Assembly: GCA_910577685.1 (NCBI GenBank)
Contig: CAJTOH010000019.1
Span: 11,747-75,746, forward strand
DNA: 64,000 nucleotides
Source of the DNA: an uncultured Dorea sp.
GTDB taxonomy: Bacteria; Bacillota; Clostridia; Lachnospirales; Lachnospiraceae
Direction of reading: 5' to 3'
A model generated the notes under the pieces. That model ran no database searches and had not been told where the DNA came from. It saw only the letters and a program-made list of their open reading frames with translations. Below are positions 41,862-51,034 of this stretch, piece after piece. Position 1 is the first letter of the stretch; each line of letters starts with the position of its first letter. The position numbers and the translations under genes are program-made.

Positions 41862-43368
41862 ACTCTGCCTCCAGTCTCTTAAATGCCTCACTTAGATATA
41901 ATAACAGATCCTGAGCCATTACGCTATAACTTCCTTTCGCCGCCTGTGCATAATCCCCAGCCTTTCCATGGAGATATGTGCCTAACACGGCGGAACCGTG
42001 GCAGTCCATGCCCTGTACCAAAAGTCCTGCTATGATCCCGGCAAGGACGTCCCCCGAACCTGCTTTCGCCATCGACGCATTGCCGGAGCGGTTGACATGC
42101 ATCCTCCCGCACGGAGAGGAAACCACCGTGCGTGAATCCTTCAGGACGCAGGTACATTTCCGGCTGTCCGCATATTCCCTTAACAGATTCATCCTGTCCT
42201 CTTTCAGCTCCCCAACGCTTCGGCGAATCAGGCGGGACATCTCTTTCATATGGGGCGTCAGTATCGTCTTCCCGGCTTTGGCATCCTCCAAAATCCCCGG
42301 ATATTCCTCATGCTCCGCCAGCAGATTCAGCCCATCCGCATCTATCAGGCATGGAACGCAGGATCTCTCTAACGTCGTTTGGAGCAGCCTGCCCGCCGTC
42401 TTCCCGGTTCCGATCCCCGAACCGATACAGACTGCATCCGCCCACTCTAAGAGATCAATAAGCTCTTCCTCCTGAAACTTTGTATAAGTTGAAATAACCG
42501 CCTCCGGAAGAAGCTGCTGCAAGATCACACGGTTCTCCTCCGGCGTATAGATCCGCACCAATCCTGCGCCGGACAGATACGCCGCCTTAGAGTTCAGATA
42601 CGCCGCGCCGGACATCCCCTTGCTCCCGGCAATCACCAAAAGCCTCCCGTAAGTCCCTTTATTAGAATCCGCCTTACGCACAGGGAGCATCCGGCGGTAA
42701 TCCTTCCCGCCGCAGACCCGGGCAATCCCCGGTTCCTCCCTAAGCTGCCCCGTATGAATCCCTATATCCGAGATAAAAACCTTTCCCGCATATTCCTGCC
42801 CCGGATATAATACAAGCCCCACTTTTTCCAACTGAAACGTCACGGTCATATCCGCCCGGAAAGCAATACCAAGCACGCTGCCCGTATCTGCCGAAATTCC
42901 TGACGGCAGGTCGACGGCAAACTTCACGCCGCCGGCCCTGTTCATCTGCTCCAAAATATCATGGTATCTCCCCTCGATCTTCCGGCAGAGCCCCGCTCCG
43001 AAAACTGCGTCTATGATGATACTATATTCACCGGCCTTAAATTCGTTGCATATCTCGCAGCCGATTTCTGAGAGCCTCTCCATCTGCAGCCTTGTCTCCT
43101 CGGTACGGCGGGAAGCATTGCCGACGAAACAGACATAAGGGTCGTATCCCTTCTTCCTCAGCAGCCGCGCTATGGCGAACCCGTCTCCTCCGTTATTCCC
43201 GGAGCCGCACACGATACAGGGGTTCGACAAGTCAATCCCCTCCTCCTCCATCACTCTGACACAGGACTGCGCCGCCCTCTCCATCAATTCCGCAGAAGGA
43301 ATTCCCACCTCCTGAATAGTATACTGATCCGCCCTCTTCATCTGAGAGCCATTCACCAGATATCGCAT
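41848..43368 (-). CDS. nnr: Bifunctional NAD(P)HX epimerase / ADP-dependent NAD(P)HX dehydratase
   Basis: Repairs hydrated NAD(P)H. The N-terminal YjeF domain (about residues 1-210) has VCGSGNNGGDGFAIARLL. The C-terminal ribokinase-like dehydratase (about 225-500) has VIAGSKGMSGAAYLNSKAA, TPHMKEMSRLI and the catalytic-Asp motif NASMAKAGSGDVLAGIIAG. ATG 43368 has AAGGAGG six bases upstream, so it is preferred over an ATG eight codons earlier. Resulting length is 506 residues, standard for the fused enzyme. acpS, which precedes it in Bacillus, is absent. Confidence 0.94.
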   Translation of the reverse strand: MRYLVNGSQMKRADQYTIQEVGIPSAELMERAAQSCVRVMEEEGIDLSNPCIVCGSGNNGGDGFAIARLLRKKGYDPYVCFVGNASRRTEETRLQMERLSEIGCEICNEFKAGEYSIIIDAVFGAGLCRKIEGRYHDILEQMNRAGGVKFAVDLPSGISADTGSVLGIAFRADMTVTFQLEKVGLVLYPGQEYAGKVFISDIGIHTGQLREEPGIARVCGGKDYRRMLPVRKADSNKGTYGRLLVIAGSKGMSGAAYLNSKAAYLSGAGLVRIYTPEENRVILQQLLPEAVISTYTKFQEEELIDLLEWADAVCIGSGIGTGKTAGRLLQTTLERSCVPCLIDADGLNLLAEHEEYPGILEDAKAGKTILTPHMKEMSRLIRRSVGELKEDRMNLLREYADSRKCTCVLKDSRTVVSSPCGRMHVNRSGNASMAKAGSGDVLAGIIAGLLVQGMDCHGSAVLGTYLHGKAGDYAQAAKGSYSVMAQDLLLYLSEAFKRLEAEYEEL

Positions 43369-43465
43369 ATATTCCTCCTTCAATATCTTCATGCCTGCGT
43401 TTCCAAACGGCTCCCGCCCGTCCGGAGACGCGTCTTAGGTAAAATACTGCCGGGTAAAATCAACA

Positions 43466-43511
43466 GACTGTATGAAAAATACTTTTTGGCAAAAGTGATT
43501 TTCATACAGTC
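43466..43511 (-). terminator. Long hairpin after rex
   Basis: GACTGTATGAAAA (43466-43478) pairs with TTTTCATACAGTC (43499-43511), and the inner bases ACTTTTT/AAAAGT extend the stem. It lies ten bases after the rex stop on the minus strand. There is no external T-run, so terminator function is probable but not certain. Confidence 0.6.
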
Positions 43512-43520
43512 CTTAAGTAA

Positions 43521-44165
43521 TTACTTTTTGTGTTCCTCGTTGAACCGGTTGATCTTATAGGACAACTGCATCAGGCTCTCCGACAGATGCACGTTCTCAA
43601 CGATAACATGCTCCGGCAGGTTCAGATCCGTATGGGCAAAATTCCAGATTGCCCTCACGCCGTTTGCAACCAGAAGATCCGCCACCTCAACCGCCCTGTC
43701 CTTGGGGATGGTAAGCGCCGCAATCTCCACCTCGTTATCCTTTACAAACTCGCCCAGCTCCTCGATCATACGCACGGGAACTCCCCGTATCGTTATCCCC
43801 TGAAGCCTTGGGTTCACATCAAAAATCCCTTTCAAGATAAACCCCCGTTTCTCAAACGCCGCATAATTCGCCAACGCCTGTCCCAGATTACCGGCTCCGA
43901 TAATGATCATACGGTGATCCTCCTCAAGCCCCAGAATCTTGCCGATCTCCGTATAAAGATACTTGACATTATATCCATATCCCTGCTGCCCAAACCCGCC
44001 AAAATTGTTAAGATCCTGACGAATCTGAGATGCAGTCACCTTCATCCGCCTGCTTAAGTCGTTGGACGAGATCCGCTCTACCCCGTGTTCCAACAGCTCG
44101 CCAAGATATCTGTAATATCTGGGCAGCCTCCGTATGACTGCCTGGGAAATCTCTCTTTCTTCCAA
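43521..44165 (-). CDS. rex: Redox-sensing transcriptional repressor Rex
   Basis: Senses the NADH/NAD ratio and represses fermentation and reductant-consuming genes when NADH is low. The 214-residue length is typical. The N-terminal winged helix is visible in AVIRRLPRYYRYLGELL and ISSNDLSRRMKVTASQIRQDL; the Rossmann domain in IIIGAGNLGQALANYAAF and the NAD contact FDVNP. The C-terminal domain-swapped helix reads HLSESLMQLSYKINRF. It is divergent from the ABC-F gene, and the rex/ydiF neighbourhood is shared with Bacillus. Confidence 0.96.
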   Translation of the reverse strand: MEEREISQAVIRRLPRYYRYLGELLEHGVERISSNDLSRRMKVTASQIRQDLNNFGGFGQQGYGYNVKYLYTEIGKILGLEEDHRMIIIGAGNLGQALANYAAFEKRGFILKGIFDVNPRLQGITIRGVPVRMIEELGEFVKDNEVEIAALTIPKDRAVEVADLLVANGVRAIWNFAHTDLNLPEHVIVENVHLSESLMQLSYKINRFNEEHKK

Positions 44166-44200
44166 TTTTTACTCACCTTCCATTTCCTTTCTAATACCCA

Positions 44201-44229
44201 ATTATATAGAATTGTAAGTTTAAAGTCAA
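44201..44229 (-). promoter_or_regulatory. rex promoter
   Basis: TTGACT (44229-44224) and TATAAT (44206-44201) with a 17-bp spacer, 36 bp before the rex start. No clear TTGTxAAxxxxTTxACAA Rex box is present nearby. Confidence 0.8.
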
Positions 44230-44237
44230 ACTTTTAG

Positions 44238-44265
44238 TTGTATTTTGTATAATTTTCGTTATAAT
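44238..44265 (+). promoter_or_regulatory. Promoter of the ABC-F gene
   Basis: TTGTAT (44238-44243) and TATAAT (44260-44265) with a 16-bp spacer. It is back-to-back with the rex promoter. An AAGTTT-AAAGTC-AAACTT inverted repeat (44216-44233) lies between the two. Confidence 0.7.
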
Positions 44266-44312
44266 GAAGACGTATACCCAAGGGCAGAAACCGAAGAACA
44301 AGGAGGAACATC

Positions 44313-46226
44313 ATGATACTTGCATGCCACGGAATCAGCAAATCCTTCGGTGAAAACGTAATCGTCACCGAAGGCTCTTTTCATATAGAAGACCACGAAA
44401 AAGCCGCCCTTGTTGGGCAAAACGGCGCGGGGAAGACCACCCTTTTCAAGATGATCGTAGGCGAACTTCCTTTTGACGGCGGAGAAGTCGTGCTGACCAA
44501 AGGGAAGACATTAGGCTATCTCGCCCAGCATCAGGACATGGTAAGCGGAAGCACCATATATGAGGAAGTAAAACTCGCCAAGGCAGACCTTATCGCCATG
44601 GAACAGAAGATCCGCTCCATTGAGCTGGAATTAAAATCTCTGGAAGGAGACGCCCTTGCAGTCCGTCTGGAGACTTACCACCGGCTGAGCGCCGCCTTCG
44701 AGCGTGAAAACGGATACGCTTATGAAAGCGAGATTACAGGCGTCTTAAAAGGTCTGGGCTTCTGCGAAGAAGATTTCTCTAAACCGGTAGCAACCCTCTC
44801 GGGGGGCCAGAAGACACGGGTTTCCCTTGGGAAGCTTCTGCTTACCAAGCCCGATATCCTGCTTCTCGACGAGCCAACCAACCACTTAGACTTAAATTCC
44901 ATCGCATGGCTTGAGACTTATCTCCTGAATTACCCGGGAGCCGTACTGATCGTCTCCCACGACCGGTATTTCCTTGACCGCGTCGTCACGAAGATCATAG
45001 AGATTGAGTTTGGAAAACTCATGACCTACATGGGCAGCTACAGCGTCTACGCCGAGAAGAAACGCTCTCTCCGGGAAGCCAAACTCAAAGAATACTTAAA
45101 CCAGCAGCAGGAAATCAAACACCACGAGGCCGTCATTGAAAAACTCCGCTCCTTTAACCGTGAGAAATCCATCAAGCGGGCGGAAAGCCGAGAAAAGATG
45201 CTTGAAAAAATCAAGCCTGTAGAAAAACCGATGGAGATGAATACCAGGATCCATTTAAATCTTGAACCGTCCCGTCAAAGCGGCAGCGACGTGCTTACCG
45301 TCGAATCCTTGGGCAAATCCTTTCCCAATCAGGTACTGTTTACAAACGTAAGCTTCGAGGTCAAGCGCGGGGAGCATATCGCAGTCATCGGGGACAACGG
45401 GACGGGGAAGACCACCCTCCTTAAGATCCTCAACCAGGTACTGCCTGCGGATACCGGATCGTTTACCCTAGGAACCAACGTGGAGATCGGCTACTACGAT
45501 CAGGAGCACCATGTGCTCCACATGGACAAGACCATTTTCGACGAGATTTCCGACGACTACCCGGATCTTACCAACACAAAGATCCGCAATATGCTGGCGG
45601 CGTTCTTGTTCACAGGGGACGACGTATTCAAACGGATCGGGGACTTAAGCGGAGGAGAACGGGGACGCGTTTCTCTGGCGAAGTTAATGCTTTCAAGGGC
45701 GAATTTCCTCATACTGGACGAGCCTACCAACCACTTAGACATCACTTCCAAGGAGATTTTGGAAAAGGCGCTGAACGATTATACCGGAACCCTGCTCTAT
45801 GTCTCCCATGACCGGTACTTTATCAACCAGACGGCGACGCGGATTCTGGATCTGGTGAACCATACCTTCGTCAACTACATCGGGAACTACGACTATTATC
45901 TGGAAAAGCGTGAAGAACTGACCGCCGTTTATGCCGGCAGTAAAGAGGATACCTCCCCGGACGCCCAATCCGTATCGGAGGCCAAACTAAGCTGGCAGGA
46001 ACAGAAAGAGGCGCAGGCAAGGGAGCGCAAACGCCGGAATGACTTGAAAAAGACCGAAGAACGCATCACTGCTCTTGAAGAGCGCGACACAGAGATCGAC
46101 GGCATGATGGCATTGGAGGAAGTGTTCACCAACTCCGTACGATGTCAGGAACTGGCCGACGAGAAGGCTGCGATTACGGCGGAATTAGAAGAATTATATG
46201 AACGTTGGGAAGAATTAGGGACGTAG
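44313..46226 (+). CDS. ABC-F family ATP-binding protein (YdiF-like)
   Basis: A 637-residue soluble protein with two ABC domains and no membrane part. First domain: GQNGAGKTTLFKMI, LSGGQKTRVSLGKLL, LLLDEPTNHLDLN. Second: GDNGTGKTTLLKIL, LSGGERGRVSLAKLM, LILDEPTNHLDIT. Between them is the basic interdomain linker (about 245-320) that reaches the ribosomal P-site in ABC-F proteins, and the C-terminus is a coiled coil (KKTEERITALEERDTE). These factors act on stalled or antibiotic-bound ribosomes. Nothing in the linker marks a known resistance type; a housekeeping YdiF-like role next to rex is more likely. Confidence 0.9.
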   Translation: MILACHGISKSFGENVIVTEGSFHIEDHEKAALVGQNGAGKTTLFKMIVGELPFDGGEVVLTKGKTLGYLAQHQDMVSGSTIYEEVKLAKADLIAMEQKIRSIELELKSLEGDALAVRLETYHRLSAAFERENGYAYESEITGVLKGLGFCEEDFSKPVATLSGGQKTRVSLGKLLLTKPDILLLDEPTNHLDLNSIAWLETYLLNYPGAVLIVSHDRYFLDRVVTKIIEIEFGKLMTYMGSYSVYAEKKRSLREAKLKEYLNQQQEIKHHEAVIEKLRSFNREKSIKRAESREKMLEKIKPVEKPMEMNTRIHLNLEPSRQSGSDVLTVESLGKSFPNQVLFTNVSFEVKRGEHIAVIGDNGTGKTTLLKILNQVLPADTGSFTLGTNVEIGYYDQEHHVLHMDKTIFDEISDDYPDLTNTKIRNMLAAFLFTGDDVFKRIGDLSGGERGRVSLAKLMLSRANFLILDEPTNHLDITSKEILEKALNDYTGTLLYVSHDRYFINQTATRILDLVNHTFVNYIGNYDYYLEKREELTAVYAGSKEDTSPDAQSVSEAKLSWQEQKEAQARERKRRNDLKKTEERITALEERDTEIDGMMALEEVFTNSVRCQELADEKAAITAELEELYERWEELGT

Positions 46227-46250
46227 CAGATACTGCCGCGTCCCTCTTTT
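46218..46250 (+). terminator. Terminator overlapping the ABC-F stop codon
   Basis: GGGACG (46218-46223) pairs with CGTCCC (46239-46244), with GCAG/CTGC inside, followed by CTCTTTT. The stop codon TAG lies in the hairpin. Confidence 0.75.
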
Positions 46251-46259
46251 GTGATTATA

Positions 46260-46991
46260 TTAACTTTTCTGCGCCTTATCCTGACCCGCCTTCTTCCACG
46301 GGCGTTCTTTACCCAGCCATCCCTTTTCCTTCCAGTAGGCGACGTCCAAAAGATGCCTTCCGTTCTGCTGCATATGCCTCATAATATAGAACAATATCTT
46401 CGTCTTCAGCGCCGGGGTTACGGAAGCGGTATCTCTGGTCAGCTTGAGAGCAAGCCGGTCCACGTCATTGACGATCTTCTCCTTAACGGGCATCTGCACA
46501 TCCTCCCACCGTATCGCCGCCACGGCAATTCCATATGTATAGATTCTAGCCACGCCCCAGAAGAACAGGCTGCTCTTTATATCTTTAAGCGTCGATCTCA
46601 TGCCGCCGCCAGCCCCGGTGGTAATGCACACGGCCTGCTTGCTGAACATACACTCCTCGGGCCTATGCACCATAAAACGGTATGCGTAATGATCAAGCAG
46701 AGCTTTCAGCGCCCCTGTCACATGGAGTACATGGACCGGAGATGTGAACACAAGCAAATCCGCCTCGTCGATCATCCGGGTCACCCGCTTCATGTACATC
46801 AGATAATCCGGACACTTCTTCTCGCTCTCCATGATACAGGTCGCGCATCCCCGGCAGTATTCCGGCATATCCTTCGGAAGAAATAACTCAATGACCTGAT
46901 CTTCTTCCCTCGCAATCTTATCAATCACCATCTTCCCGATATGATAGCTTGATCCGTGTCTCATGGTGCCGTTAATCATCAGTATCTTCAT
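46260..46991 (-). CDS. Flavodoxin-like NAD(P)H-dependent oxidoreductase with Cys cluster
   Basis: A 243-residue protein. The N-terminal flavodoxin-fold domain starts ILMINGTMRHGSSY, the FMN phosphate loop, and includes DLLVFTSPVHVLHVTGALKALLDH. CRGCATCIMESEKKCPDY resembles a small iron-sulfur-type or structural Cys cluster found in several NADPH-dependent FMN reductases of Clostridia. The C-terminal 60 residues are an extra helical, basic extension. Function is probably redox stress or quinone/nitro reduction. It is convergent with the ABC-F gene. Confidence 0.85.
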   Translation of the reverse strand: MKILMINGTMRHGSSYHIGKMVIDKIAREEDQVIELFLPKDMPEYCRGCATCIMESEKKCPDYLMYMKRVTRMIDEADLLVFTSPVHVLHVTGALKALLDHYAYRFMVHRPEECMFSKQAVCITTGAGGGMRSTLKDIKSSLFFWGVARIYTYGIAVAAIRWEDVQMPVKEKIVNDVDRLALKLTRDTASVTPALKTKILFYIMRHMQQNGRHLLDVAYWKEKGWLGKERPWKKAGQDKAQKS

Positions 46992-47033
46992 CTCGTTCTC
47001 CCTTCTCTTTGTATCTATGGAATATAAGCAATT

Positions 47034-47060
47034 ATACCATTATCTGAAAAAAAATGGTAT
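47034..47060 (-). promoter_or_regulatory. Inverted repeat over the oxidoreductase promoter
   Basis: ATACCAT (47034-47040) and ATGGTAT (47054-47060) are perfect inverted copies 13 bp apart. On the minus strand a TATAAT -10-like hexamer overlaps the proximal arm, so the repeat could be a repressor operator for the flavodoxin-like gene. Confidence 0.45.
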
Positions 47061-47102
47061 GGTTTTCACAGAGAAATTTGTATAGAAAAACGGAAAGTAA
47101 AC

Positions 47103-47131
47103 TTGACATTACCATGCTGCGCATTTATACT
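47103..47131 (+). promoter_or_regulatory. Promoter of the small membrane-protein gene
   Basis: TTGACA (47103-47108) and TATACT (47126-47131) with a 17-bp spacer, followed by AGGAGG in front of the ATG at 47194. Confidence 0.85.
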
Positions 47132-47193
47132 GAATATATAGCAAATAAACTTTCCATTTCATTTTACCATTTACCCAAAAAGGAGGGATCTCA

Positions 47194-47625
47194 ATGACCG
47201 TCAAAAAGAAAAAACAAATCAATATCCTCGTCGGGCTTCCCATGTACGCCGTCGCCGGTATGCTGAAAAACCTTCGCGTCTTTGACAGTCAGGCAGCCAC
47301 AATATTCCTGTTTCTCATCCAATATGCAGGGGGATTTCTAGCATTAAAAGGAATCCACTACTTCGGAACCACCTACCAGTATGAGAAATACCCAAAAGAG
47401 AGCCGCCAGACCGTCATCGACCTGAACGACGAGCGCACCAAGATGATTCATGACTTAGCGAAAGCCCGGACATTCGACATTATGGTCTACGTGCTGATCT
47501 GCCTGCCCTTCCTTCTCATCGAAATAAAGGCAGGTCTGCCGGGAATCATCGGTTCCGCCGCAGCGTTACTGATATTGGGCGGCTCCTATGCATACTTTGC
47601 CGGAAAATATTCCAAAGAAATGTAA
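47194..47625 (+). CDS. Membrane protein of unknown function
   Basis: A 143-residue protein with about four hydrophobic segments (INILVGLPMYAVAGML, ATIFLFLIQYAGGFLALKGI, IMVYVLICLPFLLI, GIIGSAAALLILGGSYAYFA) and a charged central loop (YEKYPKESRQTVIDLNDERTKMIHDLAK). AAAGGAGGGATCTC precedes the ATG. I do not recognise the family. It is monocistronic with a near-consensus promoter, suggesting constitutive expression. Confidence 0.75.
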   Translation: MTVKKKKQINILVGLPMYAVAGMLKNLRVFDSQAATIFLFLIQYAGGFLALKGIHYFGTTYQYEKYPKESRQTVIDLNDERTKMIHDLAKARTFDIMVYVLICLPFLLIEIKAGLPGIIGSAAALLILGGSYAYFAGKYSKEM

Positions 47626-47694
47626 ATTCTGTTTTCTTGTCATAATTCACGCCCGCCGTATGCCAAGCCGCTCCGTCCCCCGATACCCGAGAGA

Positions 47695-48891
47695 TTATAA
47701 TCTCTCGGCAATCGCCTTGATAAAATCCTCGCTGTTCAGTACCGTCGGATTCTCAATCGTCGTAATCAGCGCCAGGTCCTTCGTCATCTTCCCGCCTTCA
47801 ATCGTATCCAGCGTCGCCTTCTCAAGCCTGTCCGCAAAATCCATCAATTCCTGATTCCCATCCAGCTCTCCGCGTTTCTTAAGCGCCCCGGTCCACGCAA
47901 ATATGGTCGCAACAGAATTGGTAGACGTCTCCTCCCCTTCAAGGTGCTTATAATAATGCCGCTGCACCGTCCCGTGAGCCGCCTCATACTCATAATACCC
48001 GTCCGGAGACACCAGCACGGAGGTCATCATGGCAAGAGAACCAAAGGCGGACGAAACCATATCGCTCATCACATCCCCGTCATAATTCTTACACGCCCAG
48101 ATATATCCGCCCTCAGACTTCATCACCCGCGCCACGGCGTCGTCGATCAGCGTATAGAAATAGGTGATACCTGCCTTATCAAATTTCTCCCTGTACTCCG
48201 CGTCAAAGATATCCTGGAAAATATCCTTAAACGTATGGTCGTACTTCTTAGAAATCGTATCCTTGGTCGCAAACCAGAGGTCCTGCTTAATATCCAGCGC
48301 ATAGTTAAAACAGCTTCTCGCGAAACTCTCAATAGACTGGCTGACATTATGCATTCCCTGTACGATTCCCGCGCCGTCAAATTCATGCACCAGTTCTCTC
48401 GTCTCCCGGCCGTCCTTTGCCGTGTACACCAGTTCCACCTTACCTGCTCCCGGAATCTTCATCTCAGACCCTTTATACACATCCCCGTAGGCGTGCCGCG
48501 CAATCGTAATCGGCTTCTTCCAGTTCTTCACACAGGGTTCAATCCCCTTGACCACAATCGGCGCACGGAAGACCGTTCCGTCCAATATTGCACGGATCGT
48601 CCCGTTAGGGCTCTTCCACATTTCTTTCAGATCATATTCCGTCATACGCGCCGCGTTGGGCGTAATCGTCGCACACTTTACGGCAACCTTGTACTTCTTC
48701 GTCGCGTTTGCCGAGTCAACCGTCACCTGATCGTCCGTCTCGTTCCGGTGCTCAAGCCCCAGATCATAATACTCCGTATTCAGTTCAATAAACGGCTCTA
48801 ACAGATGTTCTTTAATCATCTTCCACAAGATACGGGTCATTTCGTCGCCGTCCATCTCCACGATTGGTGTTGTCATTTTAATCTTCGCCAT
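47695..48891 (-). CDS. icd: NADP-dependent isocitrate dehydrogenase (eukaryote-like subfamily)
   Basis: Oxidative decarboxylation of isocitrate to 2-oxoglutarate. The 398-residue protein is of the IDH1-like type: VEMDGDEMTRILWKMIKEHL, CATITPNAARMTEYDLK, SPNGTIRAILDGTVFR (substrate Ser and Arg), and YIWACKNYDGDVMSDMV with metal-binding Asp. AAHGTVQRHYYKH matches the NADP-binding loop. GAAGGAGG precedes ATG, and the start overlaps the GntR gene by 14 bp. It completes, with the citrate synthase-like gene, a route towards glutamate; aconitase is not in the window. Confidence 0.96.
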   Translation of the reverse strand: MAKIKMTTPIVEMDGDEMTRILWKMIKEHLLEPFIELNTEYYDLGLEHRNETDDQVTVDSANATKKYKVAVKCATITPNAARMTEYDLKEMWKSPNGTIRAILDGTVFRAPIVVKGIEPCVKNWKKPITIARHAYGDVYKGSEMKIPGAGKVELVYTAKDGRETRELVHEFDGAGIVQGMHNVSQSIESFARSCFNYALDIKQDLWFATKDTISKKYDHTFKDIFQDIFDAEYREKFDKAGITYFYTLIDDAVARVMKSEGGYIWACKNYDGDVMSDMVSSAFGSLAMMTSVLVSPDGYYEYEAAHGTVQRHYYKHLEGEETSTNSVATIFAWTGALKKRGELDGNQELMDFADRLEKATLDTIEGGKMTKDLALITTIENPTVLNSEDFIKAIAERL

Positions 48892-49558
48892 AATAAAATA
48901 CCTCCTTCTCCATTAGATGCAAGTTCTTCATCACGTTCATGATATGCCGGTTCGCCAGCTTCTCCGCCAGTTCCCCGTCGCGCTTCTTGATTGCCTCCAG
49001 AATCTCCCTGTGTTCCTGTATGGATTTCTCCGCCCTGTTTTTCTCCCCCACGGACATTGCCCGCGCCATCTGCACATATTTATGAAAATCTGACAATACA
49101 TGCTCCAAAATCCGGCTGTTCGAGGCCTCATACAAAATCTTATGGAACTTTCCGTCCAGCTCCGTCACCTGCTCCGCCTGCCCCTCGCTCTTCTTACGCA
49201 GATGAAACTCAGACAAAAGCAGCACTTCCTCCAGCTCTTCAATCTGTTTTCCTGTAATGTGCTCCGTCGCCCACCTTGCGCACATTCCTTCCAACATGGA
49301 GCGGATCTTATATATATCCACAACATCCTTGCGGGAAATCCCGGTCACATAAGCGCCCTTGTTGGGGATAATCTCCACCAATCCTTCCAGCTCCAACTGC
49401 CTAAGCGCCTCCCTCACCGGAGTCCTGCTGACCCCCAGTTCCTCCCCGATGGTAATCTCCCTCAGCTCGTCGCGTTCCTGATAGACCCCTGACAGGATGT
49501 CTTCCCGAAGCTTCCGAAACACCCTGCCCCTCAATGAACGGTCTTGATACTCTTCCAT
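48878..49558 (-). CDS. GntR-family regulator (FadR/FCD subfamily)
   Basis: A 226-residue regulator. The N-terminal winged helix is LRGRVFRKLREDILSGVY, then ITIGEELGVSRTPVREALRQLELEGLVEI. The all-helical FCD ligand domain follows (KIRSMLEGMCARWATEHITG, ELDGKFHKILYEASNSRILEH, with metal-binding-type Asp and His). ATG 49558 after GAAGGAAGAG is preferred over one ten codons upstream inside the citrate synthase-like gene. Being embedded between that gene and icd, it is a natural local regulator, probably responding to an organic acid such as citrate or 2-oxoglutarate. Confidence 0.92.
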   Translation of the reverse strand: MEEYQDRSLRGRVFRKLREDILSGVYQERDELREITIGEELGVSRTPVREALRQLELEGLVEIIPNKGAYVTGISRKDVVDIYKIRSMLEGMCARWATEHITGKQIEELEEVLLLSEFHLRKKSEGQAEQVTELDGKFHKILYEASNSRILEHVLSDFHKYVQMARAMSVGEKNRAEKSIQEHREILEAIKKRDGELAEKLANRHIMNVMKNLHLMEKEVFYYGED

Positions 49559-49575
49559 TTTCTCTTCCTTCTCTC

Positions 49576-50982
49576 TTATCTCTCCCAAACGGCATCGTCC
49601 GCCGCCCCTAACTGCCTCCTTGAATCCTCAATCACGCCAAGCAGCTCTTCATCGGTCAGAACCGTCACCCGTCCTTCTTCGTACTCCTTGTCTACCCAAG
49701 CCTTCACCATAGCGACCAGCTCCGTATTCTTATCCACCTGCTTTTCTTCCGGCAGATGGAAATATGTATTAATCCAATGGGCGATTCCCGCAAGCCCGGA
49801 CGTATTGGACACGGCCACAAGGGGCGGGCGGTTCAGGAACTTATCCGTATCAAATACGTTATAAATCTCTTCATTCTTTAACAGGCCGTCCGCATGGATA
49901 CCTGCCCGGGTAACGTTAAAGTTCCTCCCCACGAAAGGCGTCCTTGACGGCACACGGTATCCGATCTCATGCTCGTAATACTCCGCCATCTCCGTAATTA
50001 CCGCGGTGTCCATGCCGTCTAACGTTCCCCGAATCTGGGCATACTCGAACACCATCGCCTCCAGCGGCGTATTGCCCGTACGCTCCCCAATCCCGAACAG
50101 CGAACAGTTCACCCCGCTTGCCCCATATAACCACGCCGTGGTCGAATTGCTGACCGCTTTATAAAAGTCATTATGGCCATGGAACTCAATTAACTCGCTC
50201 GGCACTCCCGCATGGACGCGGATTCCGTAGATAATTCCCGGAATAGACCTTGGTATCACCGCCCCCGGATAATTGACCCCGTATCCCATCGTATCGCATA
50301 CACGAATCTTGACCGGAATCTGGTACTCCTCCATCAGCTTCATCAATTCCAGACAGAACGGGATCACGAAACCATAGATATCCGATCTGGTAATATCCTC
50401 CAAATGGCATCTGGGGCTTACCCCCGTCTCCATACACTCACGGACCACTGACAGATAATGCTCCATACATTCCCGTCTGGTCATCTTCAATTTATAAAAG
50501 ATATGATAATCCGAACAACTGACCAGAATACCCGTCTCCTTCATCCCGATTTCCTTAACCAGCTCAAAATCCTTCTTGCTGGCGCGAATCCAACTGGTGA
50601 TTTCCGGAAATTGATACCCTTTCTCCATACACTTATATACCGCGTCCCTGTCCTTCTTACTATATAGGAAAAATTCACACTGGCGGATCTTCCCGTTCGG
50701 GCCTCCCAATCTGTGGAAATACTCATAAAGCTTCACAATCTGCTCCGTGCTGTAAGGTGCCCTCGACTGCTGGCCGTCCCGGAACGTCGTATCCGTAATC
50801 CAGATTTCGTCCGGCATGCTGTGGGGCACGATACGGTCGTTGAACGCAATCTTGGGAATCTCGTCATAGCGGAACAGATTCCGGAATACATTGGGCTTCT
50901 GTACATCCACTAATGGATACATGTGTTCCTCCAATTGCAGTAGATTGCTGTGTTTGTCTAGGTATACTTTCCTGTTTTCCAT
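49576..50982 (-). CDS. HMGL-like acyltransferase, probable Re-type citrate synthase
   Basis: A 468-residue member of the isopropylmalate/homocitrate synthase superfamily. TDTTFRDGQQSRAPYS is the catalytic Arg-Asp motif; CHLEDITRSDIYGFV, EFHGHNDFYKAVSNS (metal His-x-His) and GIGERTGNTPLEAMV follow. It lacks the C-terminal leucine-feedback LeuA domain. Standing in one operon with isocitrate dehydrogenase, it best fits the Re-citrate synthase of anaerobes such as Clostridium kluyveri, which condenses oxaloacetate and acetyl-CoA. Homocitrate or methylmalate synthesis are alternatives. ATG 50982 gives proper spacing to GAAGGAG; the ATG three codons earlier is too close. Confidence 0.85.
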   Translation of the reverse strand: MENRKVYLDKHSNLLQLEEHMYPLVDVQKPNVFRNLFRYDEIPKIAFNDRIVPHSMPDEIWITDTTFRDGQQSRAPYSTEQIVKLYEYFHRLGGPNGKIRQCEFFLYSKKDRDAVYKCMEKGYQFPEITSWIRASKKDFELVKEIGMKETGILVSCSDYHIFYKLKMTRRECMEHYLSVVRECMETGVSPRCHLEDITRSDIYGFVIPFCLELMKLMEEYQIPVKIRVCDTMGYGVNYPGAVIPRSIPGIIYGIRVHAGVPSELIEFHGHNDFYKAVSNSTTAWLYGASGVNCSLFGIGERTGNTPLEAMVFEYAQIRGTLDGMDTAVITEMAEYYEHEIGYRVPSRTPFVGRNFNVTRAGIHADGLLKNEEIYNVFDTDKFLNRPPLVAVSNTSGLAGIAHWINTYFHLPEEKQVDKNTELVAMVKAWVDKEYEEGRVTVLTDEELLGVIEDSRRQLGAADDAVWER

Positions 50983-51034
50983 AGATGTCATCTCCTTCGT
51001 GTCTTATCTTATCATTCAGCCTAATCTATTAACG

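Noticed and set aside
44166..44312. Rex operator for autoregulation
   Set aside because: The only inverted repeat, AAGTTT-AAAGTC-AAACTT, does not match the Rex consensus in half-site or spacing.
44313..46226. Antibiotic-resistance ABC-F (Vga/Lsa/Optr-type)
   Set aside because: The conserved place beside rex and ordinary composition favour a housekeeping YdiF-like factor; nothing in the linker marks a resistance type.
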